Origin: Rosa chinensis
Lineage: Eukaryota > Streptophyta > Magnoliopsida > Rosales > Rosaceae
Direction: 5' to 3'
Assembly (NCBI RefSeq): GCF_002994745.2
Contig: NC_037092.1
Coordinates: 13,011,501-13,075,500, forward strand
DNA: 64,000 nt
Both the position numbers and the translations under genes were made by a program. Positions 1 to 11,633 of this stretch are shown here, in pieces. The notes under the pieces were generated by a model, which saw only the letters and a program-made list of their open reading frames with translations, was not told the DNA's origin and searched no databases. Numbering within the stretch: the first letter of the stretch is position 1; each line of letters starts with the position of its first letter.

Positions 1-2
1 CA

Positions 3-2747
3 TTAGTAACGGACCTCTTAATTGGAAAACTTGCGACAATTCTTGAGAACGAAGGAACAGCCATAGCCGGTATTCGTGATGAAGTTGATAAGATCAAGGA
101 GGAGTTTCTAAGCATGAAAGCTTTCCTAGTGGATGCGGAGGCCAACAAAGCAAAAACAGAAGGAGAGAAATTGTGGGTTGCAAGAATCAGAAACCTAGCC
201 TATGATGTTGAAGACATCATTGATGAATTCATGTATCACATGTATGAGAAGCAAAGTGGGGGTCGACTTTCAAGGGGGCTACACAAAACCATTCGCGCTC
301 CATGTAATCTTTGGTTCAGGCATAAAATTGCAAAGAAGTTGCAGAAAATTACTGAAATGATCAAAGCCATTCCAGAGAGGAATCAAAGATACAGTGTTGG
401 CCTTGTTGGAGGAGCAACTACATCTGAAGATATTCACAAATTGTTGCAGAGCCAAGCGGAGTCTTCGTTTTTCATTAGGGAAGACGAACTCGTTGGGATT
501 AAAGGCAAGAAGCAAATACTAATGGGATGGCTCATGGATGAAGAGCAACACCAAACTGTTATATCTGTGTTTGGCATGGGAGGTTCTGGGAAGACAACTC
601 TAGTTGCCAAGGTCTTCAACAGTGAAAAGGTGAAGAGACATTTCGATTGTTATGCATGGATTACCGTTTCCCAAACGTATGCTGTGGTAGACTTGTTTCG
701 AAGCTTGATCATGGAATTCCACAAATCAAGGAAGGAAGATTTCCCTGCAAATTTGAATGCCATGAACAGCAAAGATTTGCTAGAGTTACTAATTAACTAC
801 TTGGACTCCAAAAGATACCTGGTTGTTCTAGATGACGTGTGGGATATAAAAATTTGGAGCGAAATAAATGTATCACTTCAAGATAGGCAACTCGGAAGTC
901 GAATCATAGTTACAACTCGAAAAGAAGATGTAGCATCCCATTCTTTTGGAGTCAAAAGCCATGTTCACCATATTCAACCCCTGCTAAAGAATGAGGCTTG
1001 GGAGCTCTTCTGCAAAAAAGCATTTTCATCTAATGAGCACAAAACTTGTCCACCTGATTTTGTGTCGCTAGCTTGCCAACTTGTGGAAAAGTGTGAAGGC
1101 CTTCCTCTGGCTATTGTGGCTTTAGGTGGTCTTATGTCTTCCAAGAAGTCGCTGGATAAATGGGAGCAAGTCTGCAACAGCTTGAATTGGCATCTAGATC
1201 ACAGTCCATTGCTAGACCCTGTGAAAAATATCTTGTTTCTGAGTTTCAATGATTTGCCATCTCAATTGAAACATTGCTTCCTCTATTTCTCTCTATTCCC
1301 AGAAGATTTTGTAATTAAAAGAAAAAGACTTGTTAGATTGTGGATGGCAGAAGGATTTGTTGAACATGTGAAAGGGATCACACCAGAAGAAGTTGCAGAC
1401 AACTATCTTTGGGAACTTTGTTTCCGCAGTATGTTACAAGTTGTGAGGAGAAATAATACAGGCAGGCCGAAACAAGTTAAGATGCATGATCTGATGCGAG
1501 AGCTTGCTTTGTCGACAGCCGAGAAAGAAAAGTTTGGTCATGTATACGACGGGAAAGAAGTAATGGAAGACATCTCAATCCGTCGCTTGTCAATTCACAG
1601 AATGGAAGGAGAAATTAAATCATGCCCGGGTATGTCAAACATTCGTTCTCTTCTAGTATTTGCCCCTGACATGTCCTCGTTGTGTTTCTCAAATACACTG
1701 GTGTCTCGGTTCAAATTATTGAGGACTCTAGAGTTGCAGGAAGTCCAAATTGATAAACTGCCGGGTGAAGTTGTTTACTTGTTCAACTTGAGATATTTAA
1801 ATTTGAAGGGCACTTTAATCAAGCAACTTCCAGAGTCCATAGGGCGTCTCCGCAACCTTCAGTTACTGAACATCAAGGATACTAAGATAGAATCACTTCC
1901 AAAAGAAATTGCAAAGTTGCTGAACCTGCGCCATCTAGTTATGTATCGCTTCACTGGAAACTATCTGGACTTCAAATATGTGAGTGGGATGAAAGTGCCA
2001 TCGAATATTTCTCAGTTGCAGAAATTGCAAACTTTATCGATGATTGAATCAGAAGGGGACACTATTAGACATCTCGGCAACCTGACTCAACTTAAGAGCA
2101 TCGGCATATCGAATGTGAAAGAAAGAGATGAGATTGACCTTTGGGTCTCAATTGAAAAGCTGAATCTGCTTCAATCTGTGGTTTTAATGGCAAGTAATGA
2201 AGAGGAAATCCTTCCAGTGAAAGCACAATGTCCACATCTTCCGCGCCTTCGAATACTTTATTTGATTGGCAGACTGCAAACCGCAATACCTTGGTTTTCT
2301 TCACTGCAGAGCCTAGGACGTCTGTGTCTGCGTTGGTCTAGACTTGAAGAGGATTTACTACCTCAAATTGAAGCACTGCCCTATCTGACATGGCTTGATC
2401 TTTGGAATTCATATGTTGGGGAAGAGTTGTGTTTCCGCAGAGGCTTTGTAAAGCTGGAGAGGTTGGAGTTGTGCAATTTTGCCTCGGTGAAAAAGATTAG
2501 TATAGAAAAAGGGGTGATGCCAAATCTCCGGTACTTATGGGTTAAAAACTGCATGGAGTTGAAAACAGTGCCATTGGGCCTTGAATACCTTTCTAATCTA
2601 CATTCTTTGTCTCTGGAATTTGTTCCCACTGAAATTATACACCCCATTCGGAAAGGAGGTGCAGATCGGTCTAAGATACAACACATTCGTGAGGTCATAC
2701 ATGTTTTCGAACATTCATCCAAGCAGGTCTACGAAAACTTGGCCTAG
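3..2747 (+). CDS. CC-NBS-LRR disease resistance protein (RPM1-like), 5' end outside window
   Basis: Intracellular immune receptor of the coiled-coil NLR class, which senses pathogen effectors and triggers defence. The reading frame is already open at base 3, upstream of the first in-window ATG at 114, and encodes coiled-coil residues there, so the true start lies before the window. In order (residues from base 3): Rx-type coiled coil with the EDVID-like VEDIIDEF near residue 70; P-loop GMGGSGKTT near 190; kinase 2 LVVLDDVWD near 275; RNBS-B with GSRIIVTTR; GLPLAI near 366; RNBS-D CFLYFSLFPED near 423; MHD in KMHDLM near 494; then leucine-rich repeats from about 560 to 880. All nucleotide-binding motifs are intact and there is no intron or frameshift. 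About 914 residues are visible, close to full length for RPM1-like proteins. Ligand specificity cannot be read from the sequence. Confidence 0.95.
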   Translation, partial: LVTDLLIGKLATILENEGTAIAGIRDEVDKIKEEFLSMKAFLVDAEANKAKTEGEKLWVARIRNLAYDVEDIIDEFMYHMYEKQSGGRLSRGLHKTIRAPCNLWFRHKIAKKLQKITEMIKAIPERNQRYSVGLVGGATTSEDIHKLLQSQAESSFFIREDELVGIKGKKQILMGWLMDEEQHQTVISVFGMGGSGKTTLVAKVFNSEKVKRHFDCYAWITVSQTYAVVDLFRSLIMEFHKSRKEDFPANLNAMNSKDLLELLINYLDSKRYLVVLDDVWDIKIWSEINVSLQDRQLGSRIIVTTRKEDVASHSFGVKSHVHHIQPLLKNEAWELFCKKAFSSNEHKTCPPDFVSLACQLVEKCEGLPLAIVALGGLMSSKKSLDKWEQVCNSLNWHLDHSPLLDPVKNILFLSFNDLPSQLKHCFLYFSLFPEDFVIKRKRLVRLWMAEGFVEHVKGITPEEVADNYLWELCFRSMLQVVRRNNTGRPKQVKMHDLMRELALSTAEKEKFGHVYDGKEVMEDISIRRLSIHRMEGEIKSCPGMSNIRSLLVFAPDMSSLCFSNTLVSRFKLLRTLELQEVQIDKLPGEVVYLFNLRYLNLKGTLIKQLPESIGRLRNLQLLNIKDTKIESLPKEIAKLLNLRHLVMYRFTGNYLDFKYVSGMKVPSNISQLQKLQTLSMIESEGDTIRHLGNLTQLKSIGISNVKERDEIDLWVSIEKLNLLQSVVLMASNEEEILPVKAQCPHLPRLRILYLIGRLQTAIPWFSSLQSLGRLCLRWSRLEEDLLPQIEALPYLTWLDLWNSYVGEELCFRRGFVKLERLELCNFASVKKISIEKGVMPNLRYLWVKNCMELKTVPLGLEYLSNLHSLSLEFVPTEIIHPIRKGGADRSKIQHIREVIHVFEHSSKQVYENLA

Positions 2748-4418
2748 TGCATGTTTCTTTCTCCTGCGAGGTAATTGGTTTCTTATCCTGGAAAACTCAT
2801 CAATTTAGTTTTACGAGCCGCATAATGAAATAAAGATTTACCATGTTGGTATTTTCTCAATTTCTCTTGTTATACCTTTTGTAGAATCAATCAAGTCCGA
2901 CAAGTATTGAACAAGATTTGAGTTTGATGAAGACTCCTTTCTGTAAGCGTGGGAAGACGCAAGGATTGATCTCAGTTTTCATACGTCCCTTTCTTTTTCC
3001 ATATGTGAATAATATACAAGACTGTTTCTGATGTTGTACTTGTTATTGTTTGTGTTCATTGGCATGTAATAATGCTGGATCGAATTCCACTTTGGCAGTT
3101 TGCATTGTAATAAAGATTGGTATCCATATCGAGCACTTTATTTTATATTTTCCGATGAGTTCCATATCGAGCACTTTGTAAATCTTTTTCTCCACAGAAC
3201 ACACAAGGTGCACCTAGTTTTTCTTTTCTTGTAACATACATATGCAATGGTTGCATGGAAAATGGCTGCTGTGGCAACTGGCTGCATAGGATATGGCACC
3301 TGAAGCCGGCGACTCTGGAAGGCTCCCTGAGACGGTAAGCTGTGGATTGTCCCTCGAGGCGGGCAGCTTCGATGTGCTCCTTGAGGCAGACAATATAGGC
3401 AAGGCCGCCTTGCTCTTCTTTCCAACAACCTTACGCACCACCGAATCAGTTGGCCTGTCCTCGACAGTATAAGGTTCCACATCCCCTTGGTTTTAGAGTG
3501 ACAGTAACCTCGCCAGTTGCCACAGTCTTCTCCACCTAGCTGCCTTCGTCTTGCCGGATTTCTTTTTGTCATTACAGCTCTATGAAGCATCGGGTATTAG
3601 CCATATCAGACAGTTTGTTAGTTTGTTAACTAATTAAGACAGTTTGTAAGTTAGGCTCCTGAAATTACAACAGTTAGTTGTAAGACCGAATCTAAGTAGC
3701 AGAAAAATGCATTTCAAATGGATGTCTAATTTAACAACAAATCGTAGGCAGGTACTCCATGTTAGATGTTTGCAAACACCTTTAAGGAGTCAAATTTGGA
3801 AAACCAAGCTGAAAGAGAAACAGAACAATCAAACAGATGCTGGGATTTACCCTGCCTCAGCTGTCGAGTTGTCATCGCCTTCTTGCATGTCGCTGCTGCT
3901 GTGCTTCTTGTTGTTGTTGTTCTGGAGTTGCTCTTCGAGCACTTTGCTTGACAAAGATCTTTTAAGTCTTCGAATGGGAGTTTATAGGAGGAGTTAGTTG
4001 TATAAAAGAAGCTTAACCTTCCTCGAGAAGCTTTGCAACGCAGCTTCCATGAGAAACTTTACCGAGTTATAGAAGCTATTTCACTTTTCAATTCCTTGGA
4101 ACTTGGGGTCTTCATTTTAGCTAATATAGATTCAAACTTTTCCTGAGATTAGCCTTGAATACAGTTGTTTATTATGCATATCCATCTTTTCAGTTGCAAT
4201 ATGCGAAGGCCACTGCAAGCCCACAATTCACACAAGTCTTGAATAATGTCGAGTGTTAATATACAGGAAATAATATTAAACAGGCCAAGGAAATGTGGTT
4301 TTACATTACAAGATGAGCTCTTTTTCATAGAAAAAAACCCACTTGAAAATTCCCAAGTATAAGAATGTACATCAACACATTGTGAAAGAGGGTATGTATG
4401 GCAACATCACTCTTGAGC
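2748..4418. other. intergenic region between NLR and gamma-SNAP genes
   Basis: Holds the 3' end of the NLR gene (AATAAAG-like signals near 2829 and 3109) and, at its right end, the 3' UTR of gamma-SNAP. A somewhat GC-richer stretch at 3230-3590 has minus-strand open frames of up to 150 codons. I recognise no protein in them and the frames overlap, so I do not call a gene. Confidence 0.5.
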
Positions 4419-7400
4419 CTATGTGAGGTCATCTTCATCCAATTCTTCTTGTTGCTCCTTGGACGCATTTGTCTTTAGTCCACTGACGTCACCTGTAGGC
4501 AGTTTCCTGGCGAGTCTGATGACCTGCAGCCATTTCAGTTTAGTGAATCAAATGTGAAACCAAGTATATTTGCAGAACAGAAAAGTAAAACCATTCAAAA
4601 TCAAGATTGGCATACAACACCCATTCTTCGTAAAAAGACAGGTTTAACCAAACATCCCTATATCATAGCCTAGATTAATGTTCATACCAATAATGGTAGA
4701 GAAGCAAACTAATGCATTACCATGTGATCCAGATGAGAAACTGCGCTTGACTGAGCAAGTCGTTTGATTTCTTCAATATCACCTTCTGTGTATGCGGAAA
4801 GAAGTTTACTAGCACATCGGCCATGATCATTGCCCAAAAAAGCATCGACCCTACAAGATCCAAAGCAGTAAGCGTATAATCGTGTAAATAGTACTTACAA
4901 GCCAAATATATAGCGCGAGTAAATAGCATTTCATATGAATATAGATAACCACAGCCTCTCATTTCATCATTCTAGGATCTTTATATAGATGAAACTCACC
5001 TCAGATGATAATTCTTGTCATTTGAAAAGAAACTAACATCTGGTAAATTTATTATAAATATAGAAAAATCCCATGATTTTTGGGCTCTGGCTCGATAAAT
5101 TGTCTATACTATATAGTAAATAAAGCTATGTAATAACACGTAAGTTACAGAACTTCAATATATTGCTCATACCAGAAGTTTCTGTTAGAGCTTTTACTTA
5201 CTGGGAGCAATCGTTGTAGCATTTTTCTGCTTGCTTGACATCATGAATATACAGGTATATGAGAATTGCACTAAGATATGCCTGATTCAACAAAGGTTAT
5301 AAAAATAACTTCTTCATAAGTACATATTTAAACATGATACTAAGGAATTAAAAAGTGACTGATACTCGAAAGCCAATAGGATAAGAACATTAATAATGCA
5401 ACAGCTTAATCTCCCATATGCAGATGCTAGTTAGTATTAACTACACAGATACAGAAGCACAAGTTACAATCATCACATGAGTTATCAGACTACAGAAGTA
5501 GAAATGTAGAACCCGGAACGATTGCTATTTTGAACCTTTACACATGCATTCTAATGAAATAATCTGTAGAATTAGTTTTAGTGCAACAACCAAGATACAT
5601 GAATAGATGCCACAAGGATGGTAGTTTCTGTAAAACAAGGTACAAGAAGACTAATTATAGCTCTAATGATAAAAGTTTTATTACTAAAGATGCGAAAGGG
5701 CATCAGTCTCTTTGTCCAATGACAAGCAAATGAAAGCAGAGAGAAAGATGCTAGATACTTAGTTGTAAGTTTTTTCCTATTAAGAAGATTCTATTTTTCA
5801 GAAAACTGAAGTCCACTTTTTCAGGCTTTAGCACTCTATATAGCATAGGTACTTCAACAGCGAGCCATTTCCACATTGTATTCATATCAGATACCAAAAC
5901 TTCTAAATTAGTCCAAAATAATCTATCTCATTTACATATAAATACATGGTAAAGAAGAATAGTGTCAAGGGAACCAATTCCAAACATTATCATTTTGATA
6001 AACAATAGTGTAAAACTAAAAGATAAATGTGCAAAAAGCCAAAAAGCAATCCTTTCGCACCTTGCACTGGCTATGGGTAGCATTACACTTATCAGCTGCT
6101 AAGCCCCATCTCAACAGGAAAGCCGCAGCATCTGTATACCTGTAAATAATGGAAGCAATTATTTGTAGATCACCAGGATTATGATTAAACTCATAATAAA
6201 ACTGGTGACAGGTGACCCTAATTTTCGAAAAATACCAACTATCTATTAGTGTACCTCTTTGTACTGTCGGAGCATTCCCTTTTCCCTTTCCCTAATAAAT
6301 AAAACCTATAAACCCCAATTTCCCACAATTTTAGCCTCAATTGTTGGATTATCAATGCTGTTAGAAAACCCTACAACATGATTCAACAAGACCTCACCCA
6401 TTCACCAAAATCGTAATTACCATAATTAATTTGCTAACAGCCATTATGTACCGCATCTTCTTAATCGATTAAAAGAATAATTCCATAACTTAAACAACAA
6501 ATGGTATATCATTCCAAAACTTACTTTTGAAGTTTTATATAAACACTAGTAACATCTCGATATAGATCAAAGGCCATTTGCTCTTTGCCGTCGTCTTCAA
6601 GAATAGTGCAGGCCTCAATGTAAAGTTGAATGGCTTCTTCAGGCACAGGATCTTCAAGGGTACTGTAGTAATTTTTAACATTTGAAATGGTTTAGGAAAG
6701 ACATTCACATTTAAACTGTAAGATGTACAATCCCGTACAGAACATAAAGAGGCCAAACCTCTTAAGCTGTAATCCTACCTCAAGTATATGCACAATATGA
6801 GAGAAAAACAAACATGGAAAACTCCCAAATGGAGAAAGGTTTTTCTAGAATATAAATTTTCAGGTACCTCCCACTACATGTGTGTGTGCAAATTCAATAT
6901 ATAGGAAACTGAAAATTCTTTTGGCAAGAAAAGATGAATCATCATTTAAGAACAACAAGAATTCCTGCAATTGTCAAGAGTTCCCAAGTACAAGTCCAAA
7001 TCTTTTCCCTGCAAGTAAACTAAGGCTTTTTGAGACCACTAAGTGTTACAGAAAGAAGAGAGTGAACCCCGTCTTTACCGGGCTCCTTTTGCAAGAGCAT
7101 CTGATGCAGGCTGTGCTCTTCCACACACAGTGTATAATTCTGATGCCCTTCTGTAAAAATCAGCAACTTCATTCCACTTGCCTAACTCCTTTGCTAGAGC
7201 AGCAGCAGACTCCATATGCTTTGCAGCATCCCAGGGTCTGATTTCATAGTAAAGGATATATACCAAGAGAACAGTCATACAGATCATCAAACAAAATCAC
7301 TTATATAAATGAGGATACGAGGAGATCAACTCTTGTCCTTTTGACGCTTTTTCGAGTGCGTCCTTTGCTTTCTCGTAATCCTTGGCAATCCTAAACCCAT

Positions 7401-8091
7401 TAGCTACACAGAACCAGTGAATAAGAACAAGTCCCCATTAACCATTACAGGCTTAGGAGATGCACATAGTGGACACATACCCGCTTGCTCATACAGAAGA
7501 GTAGCGCTTTTCCAATCAGCATTCCACCTTGTAAAACCGAGCTTCGTTCTAAAAGATGGGCATTCAAAAACTCAGAAGAAGAACTAAAAGTCTTATGCTT
7601 GAGCAAAAATTACTTCAATGAAACAAAAGACAAAACCTTTGCCCTCTTTTACTCTTCCCCATTACAAATTTACCAACTTTATATACCCATATTACTGAAA
7701 ATTCTAAGCTACTCAACAATTTAAGTACAGTTCATACAATTCCACAGTTCCCCAGATAACCAAAAAAAGTTGCAATCTTGATCAAGTAAAACAGCAATAA
7801 AGAAAACCACCTTGAATCTACAATTCTTGAAGCAATCAATCAGAGAAACGATTTTCCAATCCTACCCAAAACTTTACTCTACAAACCCAATTGAAATCAC
7901 TAGATAATGTCTCAATGTTTGAAGAATTTAACAGACAGTTGTTGATGGTGAAAATTGCATCAAATGCATAGACAAGAGCACAAGAAAAGAAATAGAAATG
8001 ATAAAAGTGGATATGTAATGGAAAAGATAGAGAGAGATACTGACAGCTTATCGGCTTTGGCCATCAGCTTGTTTGGATCGGAACCCGCCAT
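4419..8091 (-). CDS. GSNAP: gamma-soluble NSF attachment protein (gamma-SNAP)
   Basis: Adaptor that joins SNARE complexes to the ATPase NSF so that SNAREs are disassembled after membrane fusion; acts on the cytosolic face of endomembranes. Nine coding exons: 8045-8091, 7481-7548, 7319-7403, 7079-7237, 6525-6662, 6061-6139, 5202-5281, 4721-4850, 4419-4523. Phases agree at every junction and all introns are GT-AG. The product is 296 residues, against about 291 in Arabidopsis. Diagnostic blocks are KADKLTKLGFTRWNADWKSA, WDAAKHMESAAALAKELGKW, EEAIQLYIEAC and a TPR-like helical array; the C-terminus ends in an acidic EELDEDDLT. Exon 1 uses the weak donor GTCAGT: reading through to the nearby GTATCT would put exon 2 out of frame. 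A pyrimidine-rich leader lies just upstream of the ATG. Its neighbour on the right is an SBT2-type subtilase, as near At4g20410 in Arabidopsis. Confidence 0.95.
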
Positions 8092-9183
8092 GATCGAATT
8101 GCCTACTCTCTCTCACTGTTTTTTTTTTCTTTTTTTTTCTAGTTGTACAGCGAACTTTGAATCCTTGATAGTTTGATAGCTTTTTTTCAAGCTGGTTTAC
8201 GCTGTTAACTCGGTTTTCTTTAATCTCGTTGCAACTGGTGTTGGTTTTCCTCTATTGCCACCCAATATAATTCCTTTTCACACCCTCATCCGTCAAATTG
8301 TTTTCCTATTTTACTAGTATTTAATTATTTAATTTTTTGTTTTCTTTTACTAGCATGCAAGGATTCATTACAAATTGATAGCTCGGAGAGGGAAATTATT
8401 AGAATGATATGATCTTGAGACAATTCTTTTGCCAATGCTTGAAGAATTATGGATCGTATTGGCTTTTCGCAAAAGAGAGACCATACAGGTCAACGGTTAA
8501 GATCATAGCAGTTGGTACGAGCAATGTTTCTTTGTTTTAGAATGCATCACATTAACCTCCTAAATATCATTTTTTGAAGTCCCATATCAAGTCCGCATAA
8601 AATCGATCCCTAGAGCCGATAGTTGTACCGATTTTTATTTTTTTATCTCAGCTTTTGACCATCAAATCAAAATAAAACACCCAACTTTTGAATAAGTACT
8701 TTTGAGATGTATGTGAATGGAAACGAAAAAGCCTTACCAAGTTTTAGTCATCTAATCGTTGGGTTGAAAATTTTCACTGAATCTTTTTTATAAAATACTC
8801 ATTAGAGAAAGTTCATGAGAAATGAAGAGAAAAAAAATCATTTTAACACTAATGTCACTAAATCAAACGTATAGCGACAAAATGACTTTAAAAAAATTCA
8901 AATATCCTGTCAATTGCATCATACACAAGCTAATGATCATGATTTAGTATAACCACTACATATTTTAACAGTTGTAGTAACGATTCACCTAATAAGCTTC
9001 TAAACTTCTAATCCAACACATCTCCTGATCCTTCAAAGTCAAAAGTCAAACACCTTTGTCTATGCAGTCTGGAATTGGGAATATGCATGACTCAAGTATT
9101 AGGTTCATGGTAGAAATAACATGAAAGCAATGAGCACCAACTACCATGAACCCAAACTATACTTCACTCTCGCTTTTCTAAAC
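8092..9183. other. intergenic: gamma-SNAP promoter and upstream region of proline-rich gene
   Basis: AT-rich DNA without a supported gene. It starts with a T-rich tract at 8120-8140 (the gamma-SNAP leader on the minus strand) and ends at the TATA box of the next gene. I see no repeat or mobile element here. Confidence 0.5.
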
Positions 9184-9192
9184 CTATATAAA
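9184..9192 (+). promoter_or_regulatory. TATA box of proline-rich protein gene 1
   Basis: CTATATAAA lies 64-72 bases before the ATG at 9256. It rules out the in-frame ATGs at 9121 and 9130 as starts, because they lie upstream of the expected transcription start near 9215-9225. Confidence 0.7.
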
Positions 9193-9255
9193 CTACTTAA
9201 ATCCTCATCCTGTGATCACCATCAATATCACTTACCCTCATCTCCTAATATTGTA

Positions 9256-9708
9256 ATGGCTTTCAGTCTCAATAGCACACTCATGTGCTTGCTCTTCATT
9301 GCTCCATTGCTCTGCAGCTTTCACTCAAGCTTGGCGTCCCGCTTATTGCCGGAGTCAAAGAAGTCATCAGCAAAAGAATTAGGACTTGACTCTTCCTCAC
9401 TTTTCCAGCCAAGTCATCCAGCATTGCCAACATTCCAAAACCACATGCTGATTCCAAATCCAAACTCAGCATTGCCAACATTCCAAGACAACATGCTAAT
9501 TCCAAATCCAAACCCTGCATTCCCATTCCCTGGTCTGCCAGCACTTCCCAAACTTCCTCCAATACCTCCAATTCCCACATTCCCTTTCATCCCAACCATT
9601 CCTCCCTATAATCCTTATCTTCATCCTATACCACCAATACCAGGCTCTGCAAAGAAATCTGCAGACTCAGCGGTTTCAACAGATGACGCAATCACAGCAA
9701 CCCCATAA
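9256..9708 (+). CDS. small secreted proline-rich cell-wall-type protein 1
   Basis: Protein of 150 residues with no intron. It opens with a classic signal peptide (MAFSLNSTLMCLLFIAPLL, then CSFHSSLA) and continues into a mature chain rich in Pro, Ile, Phe and Asn. Two tandem copies of a roughly 20-residue motif, (A)LPTFQ.(H/N)MLIPNPN, are followed by a PxLPPIPPIPTFPFIPTIPP tract and a final PPIPGSAKKS. The PIP/PIPG composition is like plant cell-wall proline-rich or PELPK-type proteins. No Cys-rich or enzymatic domain is seen. The start follows from the TATA box at 9184 and from the signal peptide beginning exactly at this Met. The related gene at 10321-10821 faces it on the other strand. A role in cell-wall structure is inferred from composition only. 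Confidence 0.8.
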   Translation: MAFSLNSTLMCLLFIAPLLCSFHSSLASRLLPESKKSSAKELGLDSSSLFQPSHPALPTFQNHMLIPNPNSALPTFQDNMLIPNPNPAFPFPGLPALPKLPPIPPIPTFPFIPTIPPYNPYLHPIPPIPGSAKKSADSAVSTDDAITATP

Positions 9709-10320
9709 GTAACCTTTGTTTGCACACATGCATACATGCATGTTTGTGCTTTAGTACTCAAAACAGCAGTCTGGTTTAGATTTTTATTGATGAAGATGTA
9801 AACTTATATTACATCTACCGAGTTGCTTGTAATCCTTTACATAAAGTTTTAACAATAAACAATAGTCATCTTTTCAGCTGTTTTTGTTACTCATTGTTCC
9901 TTTACATAAGGATGATTCAAAGGACCTAACTTGCAAATGATTCCAGATTGTAACAACTACGAGGTTGATTTGGATATAATAGCCATTTAGTAGCACAGTT
10001 TTTAACCGCAAGCAACTACTCAAGTTAGTAGATAAACAGTCCTGAAATCAAAATAAGATGTGGGTTAGAAGGATCTAATGTGACCACAATTGAAACTACC
10101 CAACTCAAGAAAACAAAAGATTCAAGAATTTAACAACAACTAGTGCAAGGTTAATTTTGATACATAGGGACAAATGGACAATAATAGTAGCACACTCTTC
10201 AGCTTCATTCAGCTACTCAAAGTTACAAAACAGAAGAACTACATGCATACTTAACTTGAACACATACACACAATGAAACTGACAAAGTACATAAAACCAG
10301 ATTCATTTTAACTTGGAAAC
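9709..10320. other. convergent intergenic region between two proline-rich genes
   Basis: Both flanking genes end into this stretch. It contains AT-rich 3' UTR-like sequence with AATAAA-like signals (for example near 9854) and no further open frame of interest. Confidence 0.5.
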
Positions 10321-10821
10321 TTATGCAGGAGGAGGAGAAAAGAAGGGATTGTTAGGGATGTTGAAAGGAGGAAATGGTGGGAAGTTAGGAATTGATGGGA
10401 ATGGAAATGGAGGTAGTGGTGGGAAATTAGGGATCTCAAGTGGAGGTGTAAATGGGATTTGTGGAATTGGAAATGGGGGAGGAAGAAATGGAATATTGCC
10501 TGGAATTTGTGGTGTATATGGTATTTGGGGAATTGGTAATGAGGGTGTAAATGGAAGGGGAAGGTTTCCAGAAGTTTGTGGTGTTAATGGAATCTCAGGA
10601 ATAGGTGGCACATTCTTCATCTCACCCAACTCCATCTTTGCCTTTGTTGACTGCTCCTTCATCGTCACCTTTCCATTTTCAGCAGCTCTTCCATTTTCCT
10701 CTTGGGTTGGTTTTGGTGCCTCGGCCAGTAACCAACGTGCTTGAACATGAAGAATATCGGAGGCGAAAATTAAGCTCAACATGACAATGAGACCCAAGAA
10801 CCCCATTTTGAAAGTAGACAT
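10321..10821 (-). CDS. small secreted proline-rich cell-wall-type protein 2
   Basis: Single-exon protein of 166 residues. It has a hydrophobic signal segment (MGFLGLIVMLSLIFASDILHV), an Arg-Trp-Leu-Leu start to the mature chain, a charged spacer rich in Lys and Glu (residues 35-70), and then a long tail of PIP(E/Q)IP.TPQ and FPP.PPFPFPSIPNFPPFPP repeats. Composition and layout match gene 1 at 9256-9708 (signal peptide plus PIP-rich tail), so the two are probably diverged duplicates arranged tail to tail. A TATA-like CTATATAG lies about 35-42 bases upstream. Another possible start is Met-6; both give the same secreted product. Probable cell-wall or extracellular-matrix protein, inferred from composition. 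Confidence 0.8.
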   Translation of the reverse strand: MSTFKMGFLGLIVMLSLIFASDILHVQARWLLAEAPKPTQEENGRAAENGKVTMKEQSTKAKMELGEMKNVPPIPEIPLTPQTSGNLPLPFTPSLPIPQIPYTPQIPGNIPFLPPPFPIPQIPFTPPLEIPNFPPLPPFPFPSIPNFPPFPPFNIPNNPFFSPPPA

Positions 10822-10855
10822 GGTGATGTAGAGCTCAAGCGCAAAGCTTGAGTAG

Positions 10856-10863
10856 CTATATAG
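10856..10863 (-). promoter_or_regulatory. TATA-like box of proline-rich protein gene 2
   Basis: Palindromic CTATATAG about 35-42 bases upstream of the ATG at 10821. This is close, implying a short leader or a start at the second Met. Confidence 0.5.
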
Positions 10864-11429
10864 AGAAAGATATGTATGAAGAACACTTGGATATGTATTG
10901 AAAGTGGGAAGCTACTAGAATGAATGCCAATGAATGTGCATGGCCCTTGATGGTCGTGCCCTATTACCATTAGAGAAGAGGAGTAATTGAGAAGACCAGA
11001 AACGCAGATTTTTAGAGGCTGTGAATGGCATATGCAGTAGTAGACTGGAGAGGGCTTGAAGTGAGTGCCATCTCTATCTCTATGCATCAGTTGGTGTTAA
11101 TTAAACGTGTGAAGATATATAACCTTTTCTTCCATCAATATCTCCTCAACACTTGTATGAAGAAAATGCACGTTTTCCTGCATGCGCGTTTGCAAGTGTC
11201 TAACATATATTCCCAAACAAACTTGGCATTTGAGCAAGCCATTAAATTTTACCAGTTTTTAGTTACCATATGCTACTGACTTACTGCATGCTGCACAAAA
11301 CTTTACAGGGTCAAATTCTGAGAAAGTAAATGAGCACGCTTTGCAGGAAAACAAGAAGAAATTTGTAGTATTTAGTTGCAGGGAAATGAGTTGGAGCAGG
11401 GCTCTACATCTGTAATATTTTTTTACGGT

Positions 11430-11431
<2 letters not shown>

Positions 11432-11463
<32 letters not shown>
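11432..11463. repeat. (GA)n microsatellite
   Basis: About 16 perfect GA units between the proline-rich gene 2 promoter and the subtilase 3' end. Confidence 0.95.
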
Positions 11464-11465
<2 letters not shown>

Positions 11466-11633
11466 AATGTTGTTTAATACAATTTACCACTGTATCTATA
11501 CTACAGATACGTCAGGATCTTACATGATCAAACATTTACAATATAATGAATCAAAAAATTGGTTAATCACATCTTGCAAGCAAAAACAAAAGCCAACCAA
11601 AAAGAAATAAACAAAGCACTTCATCCTCAAGCC

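Larger units (their letters stand above)
10822..11633. other. intergenic: proline-rich gene 2 promoter and subtilase 3' region
   Basis: No gene supported. Contains a (GA)n microsatellite at 11432-11463 and, at its right end, the 3' UTR of the minus-strand subtilase gene. Confidence 0.5.

Noticed and set aside
3138..3590. 150-codon minus-strand frame after the NLR gene
   Set aside because: No recognisable domain, overlapping alternative frames, and no clear start context.
9121..9255. Longer N-terminus for proline-rich gene 1
   Set aside because: The TATA box at 9184 lies downstream of those Met codons, and the signal peptide starts at 9256.
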